Below are positions 15,658 to 24,835 of a DNA stretch of 46,933 nt, piece after piece (position 1 is the first letter of the stretch; each line of letters starts with the position of its first letter). Source of the stretch: Nitrospirota bacterium (GTDB taxonomy: Bacteria > Nitrospirota > Thermodesulfovibrionia > Thermodesulfovibrionales > JdFR-88). The notes below the pieces were generated by a model. That model worked only from the letters and a program-made list of their open reading frames with translations, had not been told where the DNA came from and ran no database searches. Where the stretch lies: positions 1 through 46,933 of the forward strand of contig JAJYJK010000017.1 of NCBI GenBank assembly GCA_021789555.1, given 5' to 3'. The position numbers were made by a program, and so were the translations under genes.

Positions 15658-17898
15658 CTAGAAACCCTTAAACGGATTGGGGCCAAGCTTGTCCTCTATG
15701 TTCTTGACGAAGTCATCGATTATCTCCGGCAGCCTGGAGTAATCGTCTATGCCCACCTGCACCATCTTGCACCTGTCGGCCTCGAGCTGGAGCCGGTCAA
15801 GCGTCTCCTGGACCTTGCTGAAGCGGTAATTGGCCAGTTCGCTGCCCTTTATGAAATGGCACTGGTAGTCCTCGCCGTACTTGCACCCGAGCAGCATCAG
15901 CCCGTCGATGCCCCTGGAGAAGGCGTCCGCCACCCAGACCAGGTTGGTCGAGCCCAGGCACCTCACGGGCAGGATCCTCACGGCCGGGTTTAACTTTTGT
16001 TTTCTCCTTATGCCGACGGTGTCCAGGGCCGCGTAGGCGTCGTTTTCGCAGGCAAGGCAGATTATCCTCATGCCCTCTTCGGGGACATCAACGGACTTTA
16101 TCATGGAACCTACCATGTCCACGTGGTAGTCCTTGAAGGAGACGATCCTCTCAGGGCAGGCGCCCATGCAGGTGCCGCACCTTCTGCAGCGGTTTATCTT
16201 GTAGAAGGGCGTGCCCTTTGCGTCCTCGTCGATTGCGCCAAACGGGCACTCCTCCGTGCAGCGCTTGCAGGAGGTGCAACGCGTCATCATCGGGTCGGGG
16301 TAAGTTATGTCCCATGCCCTCGGATGGACGGCAATCCCCTTTGCGACGTGCTCTATCACCTGGATGGCCTTCATGGACGCGCCGGCCGCGTCTTCCTGCG
16401 CCTCGGCCATCGTCATGGGCTGCCTCACGCAGCCCGCGGCGTATATGCCCGTCCTTCTGGTCTCGTACTGGAAGCACAGGAAGTTCGAGTCCGCGAACCC
16501 GAAGGCGCCTTCCATCGAGGGGATTTCCGGCCCCTGTTTATAGCCCAGGTTGAGGAGGAAGTCCGGTTTCGGGGTCTCCTCGATATATTTCGCTTTCGCC
16601 TCGTCGCCTTTGCCGGCGGCGGCCGCAAGCCCGTCAAGGTACTGCTGCGGGCCGGCCGTCGCGGGCACGATCCCGACAGCAAGCACAACCAGGTCCGCAA
16701 GCGCTTTCACCTTTTCGCCAAGCAGGGTGTTTTCGGCCTCGACGTAGAGATTGCCCTGCGGGGCCTCCGTAATCGCCTTCACCTCGGACTTCGTGAGCAT
16801 GACCCCGGGGTCGTTTTGCATGTTTTTATAGAAGAGCTCCGTCTGGCCGGGCGTCCTTATGTCCTTGTAGAAGATCATCGCGAGGGCGTCGGGATTGGCG
16901 TCCCTCACGTATTTTGCCTGTTTCAGGGAGGTGGAGCAGCAGAAATGCGAGCAATACGGCAGGTGCTCCGGGTCCCTTGAGCCGGCGCACTGGATGAAGG
17001 CCACCTTGCCTGCCTCCTTGCCGTCGGAGGGCCTGGTGATCCTGCCGTTATTTTTTTTGGCCATCTCCTCGAATTCCACGCTCGTAACGACATTCGGCAA
17101 CCCGTAGCCAAGGTGGGTGAGCCTGGCGGCGTCGTAGGGCTTCCAGCCGGCCGCAAGCACGATGGCGCCCGCCTTTACGGCCTCCTCGCCCCCCGCGGTC
17201 TTCAGCGTCACGTCATAGAGCCCCGGCTGCCCGTCGATCTTCTGGATGGTTGTGGACTTATATATCTTGATCTTCGGGTTCGCCCCGGCCTCTTTTATCT
17301 TTGCAAACACGGGGGAGTCCACAAGCCCCTCGAAGGGGTAACTCATGGGGGAGGCCTTGAATATCTTTGCCGCCCAGCCCCCAAGCTCCGCCTCTTTTTC
17401 GACGAGCACCACGTCATAGCCCGCCTTCGCCGCCTCGATTGCCGAAGAAAGGCCCGTGAATCCGCCCCCGATGACGAGAACCGTCTTGTTGAGGTCTTCG
17501 AGAATGCCCGGCTCCGGCAGGTCGCCCTTCTGGGTCTTTATTATCCCCATGATGGCGTAGTCCGTCGCAAGCTGGCTGGTGGAGTCTTCCATCGGGGGCT
17601 GGCTCCAGGCCACAAGCTCCCTGATGTTCGTCCGCGCAACGACACAGCCGGGGAAGTCGAATTCCTCCACCTTCGCCCTCTGGGAGCAGGCCACGATATT
17701 GAAGGCGTTTACGCCCTCGTTTTTTATGCCTGCATTTATCATGGCCACGCCCTCGGGAGAGCAGAGGGCGTCATGGACCTTGAATTGCTCCTTGGGGAGC
17801 TTGCCGCCCGAGGATGCGCCCGCGATGACCTTCTCCACATCCACGGCCTCTCCGATGCCGCAGCCCTTGCAGATATATACGCCGTATTTCTTTTCCAT
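15658..17898 (-). CDS. qmoB: quinone-interacting oxidoreductase subunit QmoB (HdrA-MvhD fusion-like)
   Basis: A 746-residue soluble flavoprotein. HdrA-like part: dinucleotide fold GGGFTG at 144-149, the AFIQCAGSRD-type motif near 300-309, and HLPYCSHFCC. Two [4Fe-4S] ferredoxin motifs follow at C541-x2-C544-x2-C547-x3-C551 and C571-x2-C574-x2-C577-x3-C581. The C-terminal MvhD-like domain (about 610-700) has conserved cysteines C614, C617, C647, C672 and C680. It works with QmoA and QmoC to feed AprAB; an electron-confurcating role has been proposed for this family. Its ATG overlaps the qmoA stop by one base (TAATG), indicating tight coupling. Confidence 0.95.
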   Translation of the reverse strand: MEKKYGVYICKGCGIGEAVDVEKVIAGASSGGKLPKEQFKVHDALCSPEGVAMINAGIKNEGVNAFNIVACSQRAKVEEFDFPGCVVARTNIRELVAWSQPPMEDSTSQLATDYAIMGIIKTQKGDLPEPGILEDLNKTVLVIGGGFTGLSSAIEAAKAGYDVVLVEKEAELGGWAAKIFKASPMSYPFEGLVDSPVFAKIKEAGANPKIKIYKSTTIQKIDGQPGLYDVTLKTAGGEEAVKAGAIVLAAGWKPYDAARLTHLGYGLPNVVTSVEFEEMAKKNNGRITRPSDGKEAGKVAFIQCAGSRDPEHLPYCSHFCCSTSLKQAKYVRDANPDALAMIFYKDIRTPGQTELFYKNMQNDPGVMLTKSEVKAITEAPQGNLYVEAENTLLGEKVKALADLVVLAVGIVPATAGPQQYLDGLAAAAGKGDEAKAKYIEETPKPDFLLNLGYKQGPEIPSMEGAFGFADSNFLCFQYETRRTGIYAAGCVRQPMTMAEAQEDAAGASMKAIQVIEHVAKGIAVHPRAWDITYPDPMMTRCTSCKRCTEECPFGAIDEDAKGTPFYKINRCRRCGTCMGACPERIVSFKDYHVDMVGSMIKSVDVPEEGMRIICLACENDAYAALDTVGIRRKQKLNPAVRILPVRCLGSTNLVWVADAFSRGIDGLMLLGCKYGEDYQCHFIKGSELANYRFSKVQETLDRLQLEADRCKMVQVGIDDYSRLPEIIDDFVKNIEDKLGPNPFKGF

Positions 17899-19163
17899 TA
17901 TTTTCTTCCTCCCGCCGAAAGCAGAGAACTCTGGATGGATTTCAGGGCCGCGCCCGTGGCGTCCTGGACCGACTTGGCCACATCCACCGGGCTCTTCGCC
18001 GAACCGACGGCGTATATGCCCGGTTTGAGCGAAGAGGGAATTATCATCCCCTCGTCCGTGTAGTTTATATCGAGGGGCAGGGGGGTTTGCCTCGTGGCGG
18101 CCTCCATGCCCGCCGCCAGCACGACCATATCGAAGGTCCTCTGCACCCGTTTGCCGCCCATCACGTCCTCAAGTGTCACCGTCACGTCGTCATTGGGCGC
18201 GTTTTCCACCCTGGCGACCTTGCCCTTGGTGAAGCTGACCCCCTCCATGTCTCTCACTTTCCAGTAAAATTTCTCGTACCTGCCGGGGGTCCTCATGTCT
18301 ATGTAGAAGATGTCCGAAGTGGCCTCAGGATACTGCTCCTTTAGATAGGTGGTCTGCTTCAAGGAGGCCATGCAGCAGATATACGAGCAGTAGGGGAGGT
18401 GGTTTTCGTCTCTGGAGCCGGCGCACTGGACGAAGGCCACCTTTTTGGGCTCCTTGCCGTCGGAGGGGCGAAGTATCTTGCCGCCGGTGGGGCCGTTGGG
18501 GGCCGCCAGCCTCTCCATCATCATGTTCGTAATGACGTTTTTGACCCTGCCCATGCCCAGGTTCTGGGCCTTCGAGATGTCGTAGGGGTTCCACCCCGTG
18601 GCCACCACAATGGCCGATGTGTTTATCTTGAGGGTTTCGGGCTTCATGCCAAGCTCGACGGCGCCGTACTTGCAGGCCTCCTTGCATTTTTGCCCGCAGC
18701 CCTCTTTACAGCTTGCCGCGTCTATTACATACTGCATCGGATACGCCTGCTCGAAGGGCAGATAGGCCGCCTTTGTCTTGCTCATCCCGAAATTGAAATC
18801 GTCCGGGCGGTACGAGGGGCAGGCCTGGGCGCAGGCGTCGCATGCCACACAGCGGTCGTTTATGTAGCGGGGGGCCAAAGAGACCGTCACGTCAAAGGAG
18901 CCGTCCCTCGCCGCCACCGACTCCACTTTGGCCATGGTATGGAAGGCGACCTTCGCGTTCTCCTTTACCCTGCGGTAGTTTATCTCCAGACCGCATACGG
19001 GGGGACAGAGTTTCGGAAAATATTTATTGAGCTGCGCAACCCTGCCTCCCAGGTACGGGTTTTTCTCCACGATCGTAACATCGTGGCCAGCCTCCGCGGC
19101 CTCAAGTGCGACCGTCAGCCCGCTTATGCCTCCCCCTATAACGAGGATACTTTGTTCAGCCAT
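17898..19163 (-). CDS. qmoA: quinone-interacting oxidoreductase subunit QmoA
   Basis: A 421-residue HdrA-like flavoprotein. The FAD fold is at the N-terminus (GGGISG, residues 10-15; NPYLGGRVAQL). A cysteine-rich insertion, CVACDACAQACPSYRP, resembles an iron-sulfur site. The VAFVQCAGSRDENHLPYCS motif shared with QmoB is present, and the C-terminal FAD-binding segment reads GIYAVGSAKSPVDVAKSVQDA. Length and motifs match QmoA of sulfate reducers. It is separated from aprA by a terminator and a 269-base gap, so it probably has its own promoter upstream of 19163. An AAGGAGG ribosome site precedes the ATG. Confidence 0.95.
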   Translation of the reverse strand: MAEQSILVIGGGISGLTVALEAAEAGHDVTIVEKNPYLGGRVAQLNKYFPKLCPPVCGLEINYRRVKENAKVAFHTMAKVESVAARDGSFDVTVSLAPRYINDRCVACDACAQACPSYRPDDFNFGMSKTKAAYLPFEQAYPMQYVIDAASCKEGCGQKCKEACKYGAVELGMKPETLKINTSAIVVATGWNPYDISKAQNLGMGRVKNVITNMMMERLAAPNGPTGGKILRPSDGKEPKKVAFVQCAGSRDENHLPYCSYICCMASLKQTTYLKEQYPEATSDIFYIDMRTPGRYEKFYWKVRDMEGVSFTKGKVARVENAPNDDVTVTLEDVMGGKRVQRTFDMVVLAAGMEAATRQTPLPLDINYTDEGMIIPSSLKPGIYAVGSAKSPVDVAKSVQDATGAALKSIQSSLLSAGGRK

Positions 19164-19350
19164 TTACGAACCTCCTTAGGCTTGGTCGGTAATCTATAAG
19201 CCAAAACATCTTGTTTCTTAATGTTATTTTTATGTAACTCCCCCTCCGGGGACAACAGGCCAAGAGGATAACTTTCCAATATAACCTATTTGCCGGCATT
19301 TAGGGAAATTGCAATATCTTATAACCATATAAAGGGCATGCGGCCCACTA

Positions 19351-19385
19351 TAAAAAAGGGGGGCATACCCGGTTGGGCATGCCCC
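19351..19385 (-). terminator. intrinsic terminator of aprA
   Basis: On the minus strand, stem GGGGCATGCCC pairs with GGGTATGCCCC (one G-U) across a 4-base loop (plus-strand arms 19360-19370 and 19375-19385), followed by a run of T. It lies 48 bases after the aprA stop and separates aprBA from qmoABC. Confidence 0.85.
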
Positions 19386-19432
19386 TTTTCTTTACTCAAG
19401 CTTTCCAAAAGCCCGGCCGCCTGATATCGATA

Positions 19433-21391
19433 TCAGTCGACAAGCTGTACGTAATCCCTCTTGAAGACGTTCCACTGGCCGGTCTTCGGGTCGAACCTGG
19501 AGTTGACGAAGCACTTCCAGTTCTTGTCGTCGATGGCCAGGTGGTCACCCCTGTAGTAATAGCCGGGGTACCTGGACTCTTCCCTGAAGAGGATGTGCCT
19601 GGCATGGGTCTCGATGGCCCATATCCTGTGGTAATTCTCCCAGGCCCGAAGCAACTCGTGGAGGTCCTTGGCCGCGGTCTTGGAGGCGTCTTCCTTGAGC
19701 ATCATGAGCTGCCGGAGGCCGTCCTCAAGCATGGTCTTGCTGGTCATGTACCAGGTGGAAATACCGCCGAAGTACTCGTCGGCGATCTTCTGGAGCCTCG
19801 CCTGGATCATCCTGGGCTTTATGTAGTTAGGGTTTATCTCAGGCGCGGTGGAGTGGTTCTTGTATTTCTCATAGATCTCAAACGGCAGGTACATCTCGGC
19901 CGTTATCTCCTCCGCCGGCTTGTTGATAGTGGGTTTGAAACCCTTGTTGTCCAGAATAAACGCTATGCCGGATTTCGCTGCTATGCGGCCCTCGGCATGG
20001 GAGCCGGAGGAGAACTTGTGGCCGGAGGCGCCGCAGATGTCGCCCATCATGAAGAGGCCCTTGACGGTGGACATCCTGTTATAGCCCCAGTGCCAGTCGG
20101 CGGGGGCGCCGAGGTCGTCCGGACCGCTTACCCAGAAGCCCGCGCAGCCCGCGTGCGAACCAAGCAGGTAGGGCTCTGTGGGCATGATCTCGGAAGGAAA
20201 CTTGTCGGGCTCGACATCCATACCGGCCCAGAGACCGGCCTGGCCGATGCACATGTCAAGGAAGTCTTCCCAGGCCTCGGCCTCGAGGTGCTTTATCTGC
20301 TTGGCGTCCATCGTCTTCGCCAGCTCGGCCATGGCCTTGTCGGTGTTCATGAGGATGGGGCCCTTGCCCTTCTTCATGTCCATCATCATCATGTGGTTGC
20401 GGATGCAGGTGCCCAGCTTCTCGGCGTAGGGGCTGTAGAGCTTTTTGGTCTCCTCGAAGTTCTCGCCCGTGCAGTAGTCCTCACCATAGGAGTTGGTGGC
20501 TTTGGCCTTGAAGAAGAGGAACCACGCGCCGACCGGGCCGTAGCCGTCCTTGAACCTGGCCGGCACGAACCTGTTTTCCATCATGGTCATCTCCGCGCCG
20601 ACCATTGCGCCGGTGGCGTATCCGGAGCCGGAGTTCCAGACGGGGTACCACGCCCTGCCCTGGCCCTCCGCGACCGAACGGGGCCTGAAGACGTTGACCG
20701 CGCCGCCGCAGCCGGAGAGTATCACGCTTGTCTTGAAGAGGTAGACCTTGTTTTCCCTCACTGAAAAGCCGATGGCGCCGGCTATCCGGTTGTCCTCTTT
20801 TTCATCGAGGAGGTATTTCGTGATGAACACCCTTTCGTAGATGTTCTCGAGGCCCAGGGCCTTCTTGGCGGCCTCGGCCACGATGACCTTGTAGGACTCG
20901 CCGTTTATCATTATCTGCCACTTGCCGGACCTTACCGGCTTGCCGCCGTCCTTGAGCTTCTTGCCGCCGCCGGCGCCGTCAAGGGTGTGGCCGGAGTCGT
21001 CCTTCTTCCAGATCGGCAGCCCCCAGTCCTCAAAAGTCTCGACCGTGTCGTCGACGTGCCTGCCGAGGTCATAGACGATGTCTTCCCTGATTATGCCCAT
21101 CAGGTCGCCCCTGACCATTCTGACGTAATCGGCGGGGTCGTTTTCGCCCATGTAGGTGTTGATGGCCGAAAGGCCCATCGCCACGGCGCCGGAACGGTCC
21201 ATGGCGGCCTTGTCGACCAGGGTTATCTTGAGTTTGCCCTTGCCGGCCTTCTCGGCCGCGTTGGCCCATCTCACGGCCTCGAACGCCGCGCCGCAGGCGG
21301 ACATGCCGCCGCCGACGATGAGCAGGTCGCTCTCAACGGTCACGACTTCCGGCCTCTGACAATATGAAAACGTGCAGGTCTCTTTTTCCAT
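19433..21391 (-). CDS. aprA: adenylylsulfate (APS) reductase alpha subunit
   Basis: A 652-residue flavoprotein that reduces APS to sulfite and AMP in the cytoplasm. The FAD-binding fold starts with VESDLLIVGGGMSACGAAFE (glycine motif about 27-35). Later segments GDICGASGHKFSSGSHAEGR and YYYRGDHLAIDD are characteristic of dissimilatory AprA. Length equals known AprA (about 650-660). It follows aprB by 14 bases and is itself followed by a strong hairpin terminator. In this gene order and with qmoABC downstream, it runs in the reductive direction. Phylogenetic placement of the protein would help identify the host lineage. Confidence 0.97.
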   Translation of the reverse strand: MEKETCTFSYCQRPEVVTVESDLLIVGGGMSACGAAFEAVRWANAAEKAGKGKLKITLVDKAAMDRSGAVAMGLSAINTYMGENDPADYVRMVRGDLMGIIREDIVYDLGRHVDDTVETFEDWGLPIWKKDDSGHTLDGAGGGKKLKDGGKPVRSGKWQIMINGESYKVIVAEAAKKALGLENIYERVFITKYLLDEKEDNRIAGAIGFSVRENKVYLFKTSVILSGCGGAVNVFRPRSVAEGQGRAWYPVWNSGSGYATGAMVGAEMTMMENRFVPARFKDGYGPVGAWFLFFKAKATNSYGEDYCTGENFEETKKLYSPYAEKLGTCIRNHMMMMDMKKGKGPILMNTDKAMAELAKTMDAKQIKHLEAEAWEDFLDMCIGQAGLWAGMDVEPDKFPSEIMPTEPYLLGSHAGCAGFWVSGPDDLGAPADWHWGYNRMSTVKGLFMMGDICGASGHKFSSGSHAEGRIAAKSGIAFILDNKGFKPTINKPAEEITAEMYLPFEIYEKYKNHSTAPEINPNYIKPRMIQARLQKIADEYFGGISTWYMTSKTMLEDGLRQLMMLKEDASKTAAKDLHELLRAWENYHRIWAIETHARHILFREESRYPGYYYRGDHLAIDDKNWKCFVNSRFDPKTGQWNVFKRDYVQLVD

Positions 21392-21405
21392 TGTTGGCTC
21401 CTTTC

Positions 21406-21846
21406 CTACTTCTTAATCGAGGGCAACGCCTTGCCCGCGCCCTGGTGTGTGAAGTAGCCCGGCTTCTTTATGTTGTCGATATTGGCCTCGGGCTTGCCGG
21501 CGTACGGGTCGATCGAACCCTCGGGGGTCGTCCTTATCGGGAACTTGAACCTCTTTAATTTCCCATTGCGGAATTTGACCGTCCACATGATCGAGTCGGA
21601 ACCCCTCATCGGGATGACGCTGCCGCCAAGCGGGACAAAGTCGGCATAACCCCTCACCTCGATCGCCTGCTGGGGGCATATCTTGACGCAGTTGTAGCAC
21701 TCCCAGCACTGTTCGGGCTCCTGGTTGAACGCTTTCATCTTGTCCCGATCCAGCTTCATGAGGTCGTTGGGGCAGATGTACTGGCAAGCGGTCTTGTCCT
21801 GCGCCTTGCAGCCATCGCACTTTTCTGTAATCACAAAACTAGGCAT
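21406..21846 (-). CDS. aprB: adenylylsulfate (APS) reductase beta subunit
   Basis: A 146-residue ferredoxin-like partner of AprA. Two [4Fe-4S] clusters are visible: C10-x2-C13-x7-C21-x3-C25 and C47-x2-C50-x2-C53-x3-C57. The longer spacing in the first motif is typical of AprB. The C-terminal tail (about 105-146), which wraps around AprA in known structures, is present and ends KALPSIKK. I chose ATG 21846 because AAGGAGG lies just upstream and homologs begin MPSFV. It lies 105 bases downstream of sat. A perfect 7-bp hairpin (TTCCTGC-AAT-GCAGGAA, 21869-21885) is in that gap. Confidence 0.97.
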   Translation of the reverse strand: MPSFVITEKCDGCKAQDKTACQYICPNDLMKLDRDKMKAFNQEPEQCWECYNCVKICPQQAIEVRGYADFVPLGGSVIPMRGSDSIMWTVKFRNGKLKRFKFPIRTTPEGSIDPYAGKPEANIDNIKKPGYFTHQGAGKALPSIKK

Positions 21847-21951
21847 ATCGGACCTCCTTTTCAAGGTATTCCTGCAATGCAGGAAAACTAAAAACTAAAT
21901 TTTTTTAAGACTCGAAAAGCAGAATATGGTGAAACTTCACCCCCCTTCCCT

Positions 21952-23166
21952 TTATGCACCCTCCGAGTACTTGTGCGTCTTTATCTCGACTTTTTCAGTG
22001 AGGCCGGCATAGTAGGCGCGAAGGATATCGAGGACCTCCGGCCTGGAGAAGTGGTCCGGCACCTCGTCGCCCTCGGAGAGCATCTTCCGGAGCTTGGTGC
22101 CGCTTAGGATGAGCCTGTCTTCCTTGCCGTGGGGGCAGGTCTTCATCGAGGCCATCCCGTCGCACTTCTTGCAGTAGAACGTCCAGTCTATCTTCAGGGG
22201 TTTCGTTTCGAGAGCGCCCGCGGGTATCTGGTCGAATATCTTCTGGGCGTCAAAGGGGCCGTAGTAGTCGCCCACGCCCGCATGGTCCCTGCCCACGATC
22301 AGGTGGCTGCAGCCGTAGTTCTGCCTGAAGAGGGCGTGCAGCAGCGCCTCCCTGGGCCCTGCGTACCTCATGTCAAGCGGGTAGCCGCCGACTGTCACGG
22401 TGTCCTTCACGTAGTATTTATCTATGAGCGTGTCGATCGCCTTCTGCCTGGTGTCCGAGGGTATATCGCCCGGTTTGAGCTTCCCCAGGAGCATGTGGAT
22501 GAAGACGCCGTCGCAGGTCTCGATGGCTATCTTCGTCAGGTACTCGTGGGAGCGGTGCATCGGGTTTCTCGTCTGGAAGGCGGCCACGGTGGACCAGCCC
22601 TTGTCCTCGAACATCTTCCTCGATTCGGCCGGCCTCACGAAGAGGGTGGGGTATTCCTTCGGGAAGCTGCCCTCGGAGAGCACCTTGACGGGACCGGCCA
22701 GGTTCACCTCGTGCTGCTTCATGACCATGCTGACGCCGGGGTGCTCCATGTCGGTCGTGCCGAAGACGCACTTGCACTCATGCTCCTTGTCTATCTTGTA
22801 CTTCTCCGTGATCTTCATGGTGGCCATTATCTCGCCGGTCTCCTCGGAGACGAGGGCCACCTCCTCGCCGGTCTTCAGGCTGTCGGCCTGGCCGGGGGTG
22901 GTGGAGACGGTTATCGGGATCGGCCAGAATGTGCCGTCCGCCATCTTGTAGTGGTCGCAAACTCCCTTCCAGTCAGCCTGGGTCATAAAACCCGTAAGCG
23001 GCGTGAAACCGCCTATTCCCATCATGATCAGGTCGCCCGTCTCGCGGGAGCTTATCCTCACCTGGTTTAGCTTCTTGGCCTTCTGCTTCTCGGCTTCCAG
23101 GGCCGCGCCTTCCAGCAGCAGCGGTTTCAGCTTTTTTTCTTTGCCGTGGGGGTTTACAAGTGCCAT
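21952..23166 (-). CDS. sat: ATP sulfurylase (sulfate adenylyltransferase)
   Basis: A 404-residue enzyme that activates sulfate with ATP to APS and PPi. Active-site motifs are [13 protein letters not shown] (198-210) and GRDHAGVGD (292-300). A zinc-binding set C332-x2-C335-x8-C344-x-H346 is visible, a feature of dissimilatory Sat. No APS-kinase domain is fused, so the enzyme serves respiration. It is transcribed after adk with a 14-base gap and before aprBA. PPi release makes the reaction unfavourable unless PPi is removed, which explains the hppA gene in the same cluster. Confidence 0.97.
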   Translation of the reverse strand: MALVNPHGKEKKLKPLLLEGAALEAEKQKAKKLNQVRISSRETGDLIMMGIGGFTPLTGFMTQADWKGVCDHYKMADGTFWPIPITVSTTPGQADSLKTGEEVALVSEETGEIMATMKITEKYKIDKEHECKCVFGTTDMEHPGVSMVMKQHEVNLAGPVKVLSEGSFPKEYPTLFVRPAESRKMFEDKGWSTVAAFQTRNPMHRSHEYLTKIAIETCDGVFIHMLLGKLKPGDIPSDTRQKAIDTLIDKYYVKDTVTVGGYPLDMRYAGPREALLHALFRQNYGCSHLIVGRDHAGVGDYYGPFDAQKIFDQIPAGALETKPLKIDWTFYCKKCDGMASMKTCPHGKEDRLILSGTKLRKMLSEGDEVPDHFSRPEVLDILRAYYAGLTEKVEIKTHKYSEGA

Positions 23167-23180
23167 ATCGGAAAACCTCC

Positions 23181-23831
23181 TTATTTTATTTTCTCAAGCT
23201 CGGTCTTTATCTTGCCGTAGATGCCGGGGATCGTGCCCGTGCCGTCTATCTTCCTTACAAGCCCCTTCTTCGAGTAGTAGTCTATGAGCGGCGCCGTCTG
23301 GGACTCATACACCTGGAGCCTCTTTTTAATCGTCTCTTCCTTGTCGTCGTCCCTCTGGAAAAGCTCCCCGCCGTCCTTGTCGCATACGCCCTCTTTCTTG
23401 GGAGGGGTGAAATAAACGTTATACATCTGCCCGCAGCTGCGGCACGTCCTCCTGCCGGTGAGCCTCTTCATGAGATCCTCAAAGGGCACATCGACGCTTA
23501 TCGCGAGTTTTAGCGGCATGCCTATGCCGGCCAGCATCTTGTCCAGGGTCTCGGCCTGCGCCGTGTTTCTGGGGAAGCCGTCCAGTATGAAACCCTGCTT
23601 GCAGTCGGGCTGCTTGAGCCTGTCCTCCACAAGCCCCAGCACCACCTTGTCGGGCACAAGTTCCCCGCGGTCCATAAAACCCTTCGCCTCTTTGCCAAGC
23701 GGCGTGCCTTGCGCTATATTCTGCCGCAGGATGTCGCCCGTCGAAATCTGTGGTATCCCGTAATCCTCAATAAGCTTCTTCGCCTGAGTGCCCTTTCCGG
23801 CACCGGGCGCACCGAGCATAACAATACGCAT
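23181..23831 (-). CDS. adk: adenylate kinase (zinc-lid type)
   Basis: A 216-residue kinase that interconverts ATP + AMP and 2 ADP. The P-loop GAPGAGKGT is at 7-15, the AMP-binding STGD/LRQNIA segment follows, and DGFPRN is near 84-89. The long lid holds a zinc site C130-x2-C133-x16-C150-x2-D153, found in many Gram-positive and some other bacteria. Position directly before sat is informative: AprAB releases AMP for every sulfate activated, and adenylate kinase is needed to recycle it. It is probably the first gene of the sat-aprBA transcript (promoter at 23885-23914). Confidence 0.96.
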   Translation of the reverse strand: MRIVMLGAPGAGKGTQAKKLIEDYGIPQISTGDILRQNIAQGTPLGKEAKGFMDRGELVPDKVVLGLVEDRLKQPDCKQGFILDGFPRNTAQAETLDKMLAGIGMPLKLAISVDVPFEDLMKRLTGRRTCRSCGQMYNVYFTPPKKEGVCDKDGGELFQRDDDKEETIKKRLQVYESQTAPLIDYYSKKGLVRKIDGTGTIPGIYGKIKTELEKIK

Positions 23832-23884
23832 AATTGCCCCCTTCTAGTTTGCCTCTTTTCAGACGGCAGGTTCTCCAAAGCTAA

Positions 23885-23914
23885 ATAATATGAGTGAGCC
23901 CTCAGATTTTTCAA
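23885..23914 (-). promoter_or_regulatory. candidate sigma70 promoter of adk-sat-aprBA
   Basis: On the minus strand, -35 TTGAAA (23914-23909), an 18-bp spacer and -10 TATTAT (23890-23885), in an AT-rich gap just upstream of adk. Motif match only. Confidence 0.5.
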
Positions 23915-23946
23915 GTTAAATAATAAAATCGTAAGATTAAATTTTC

Positions 23947-24570
23947 TTATAATTTCAATAAGGATGGTATTTCAGACGCCAGGAACGCCTTTAACAATCT
24001 CAGCGCCTCCGCCCTGTGGCTTATGGCGTCTTTCCGGGCGGGGCCCATCTGGGCGAAGGTCATCTCCTCTCCCGCGGGATAAAAAACCGGGTCGTACCCG
24101 AAGCCGCTCTTGCCCATCGGGCGAGACCCGATAGTCCCCTCGACCTTGCCGTGAAAGCTCCTGATGATATGCCCATCCGGCGCGGCCAGGGCGATGGCCG
24201 TCCTGAAGCGGGCCGTCCTCTTGCCTTCGGGCACGCCTTCGAGCTTCCGGAGGAGTTTTTCCAGGTTTTTCCTGTCGTTTGCCCCTGCACCGGCATAACG
24301 GGCCGACAGCACCCCGGGGGCGCCCCCCAAGGCGTCCGCCTCCAGGCCGGAGTCGTCCGCAAGGGCATGCAGGCCGGTGAATTCGGCCACCTGAGAGGCC
24401 TTCAAACAGGCGTTCTCCTCGAAACTGCTGCCCGTCTCCTCCACCTCCGGGCATCCGGGATGTTCATCAAGCCCCTCCAGCCTGACCGGCACATCGGCCA
24501 AAATCCTCTTTAGTTCCGCGAGCTTGTTTTTGTTCCGGGTCGCAATCACAACCCTCAGGGTCTTTTCCAT
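23947..24570 (-). CDS. rdgB: RdgB/HAM1-family non-canonical purine NTP pyrophosphatase
   Basis: A 207-residue house-cleaning enzyme that hydrolyses dITP, ITP and XTP to monophosphates. The start motif VVIATRNKNKLAELKRIL is the nucleotide-binding T-x-N-x-x-K signature. The conserved SSFEENACLKA, ADDSGLEADALGGAPG and GFGYDPVFYP blocks follow, then S.RAEA near the end. I used ATG 24570 (MEKTLRVVIATRN), matching family starts; an in-frame upstream ATG would add ten unconserved residues. It is divergent from coaX, with a multi-unit palindromic repeat between them. Confidence 0.93.
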   Translation of the reverse strand: MEKTLRVVIATRNKNKLAELKRILADVPVRLEGLDEHPGCPEVEETGSSFEENACLKASQVAEFTGLHALADDSGLEADALGGAPGVLSARYAGAGANDRKNLEKLLRKLEGVPEGKRTARFRTAIALAAPDGHIIRSFHGKVEGTIGSRPMGKSGFGYDPVFYPAGEEMTFAQMGPARKDAISHRAEALRLLKAFLASEIPSLLKL

Positions 24571-24616
24571 GAACCCATAGGATAAAATATCCGGCCCCAA
24601 ACAGCAACGGCTAACA

Positions 24617-24779
24617 ACACCCTCTCCATTTTAGGCACCCTCCCTCTCCCTCAAGGGAGAGGGTTTAACTTATCCGCACCTGCGCCTTTTTTGAAACCCC
24701 CTACATCGAGGGAGGGGGAGACGAAGTTGCCTTTTATGAAATCCTCTCCCTAAAAAGGGAGAGGGTTGGGAGAGGGTGT
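24617..24779. repeat. palindromic intergenic repeat, three-unit variant
   Basis: The outer ends ACACCCTCTCC (24617) and GAGGGTGT (ending 24779) enclose three hairpin-like units, one of them diverged (CCCCCTACATCGAGGGAGGGGG). It lies between divergent rdgB and coaX. Confidence 0.8.
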
Positions 24780-24790
24780 ATTTTATCGCC

Positions 24791-24804
24791 TGTCAAAATT
24801 GACA
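24791..24804. promoter_or_regulatory. 14-bp palindrome upstream of coaX
   Basis: Perfect palindrome TGTCAAAATTGACA, 31 bp ahead of the coaX start. It could be an operator, or debris from an insertion-sequence end (TGTCAATTTTGACA-like). Function unknown. Confidence 0.35.
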
Positions 24805-24835
24805 CCCCATCTTCATGATGTTACATTGAAACTGG

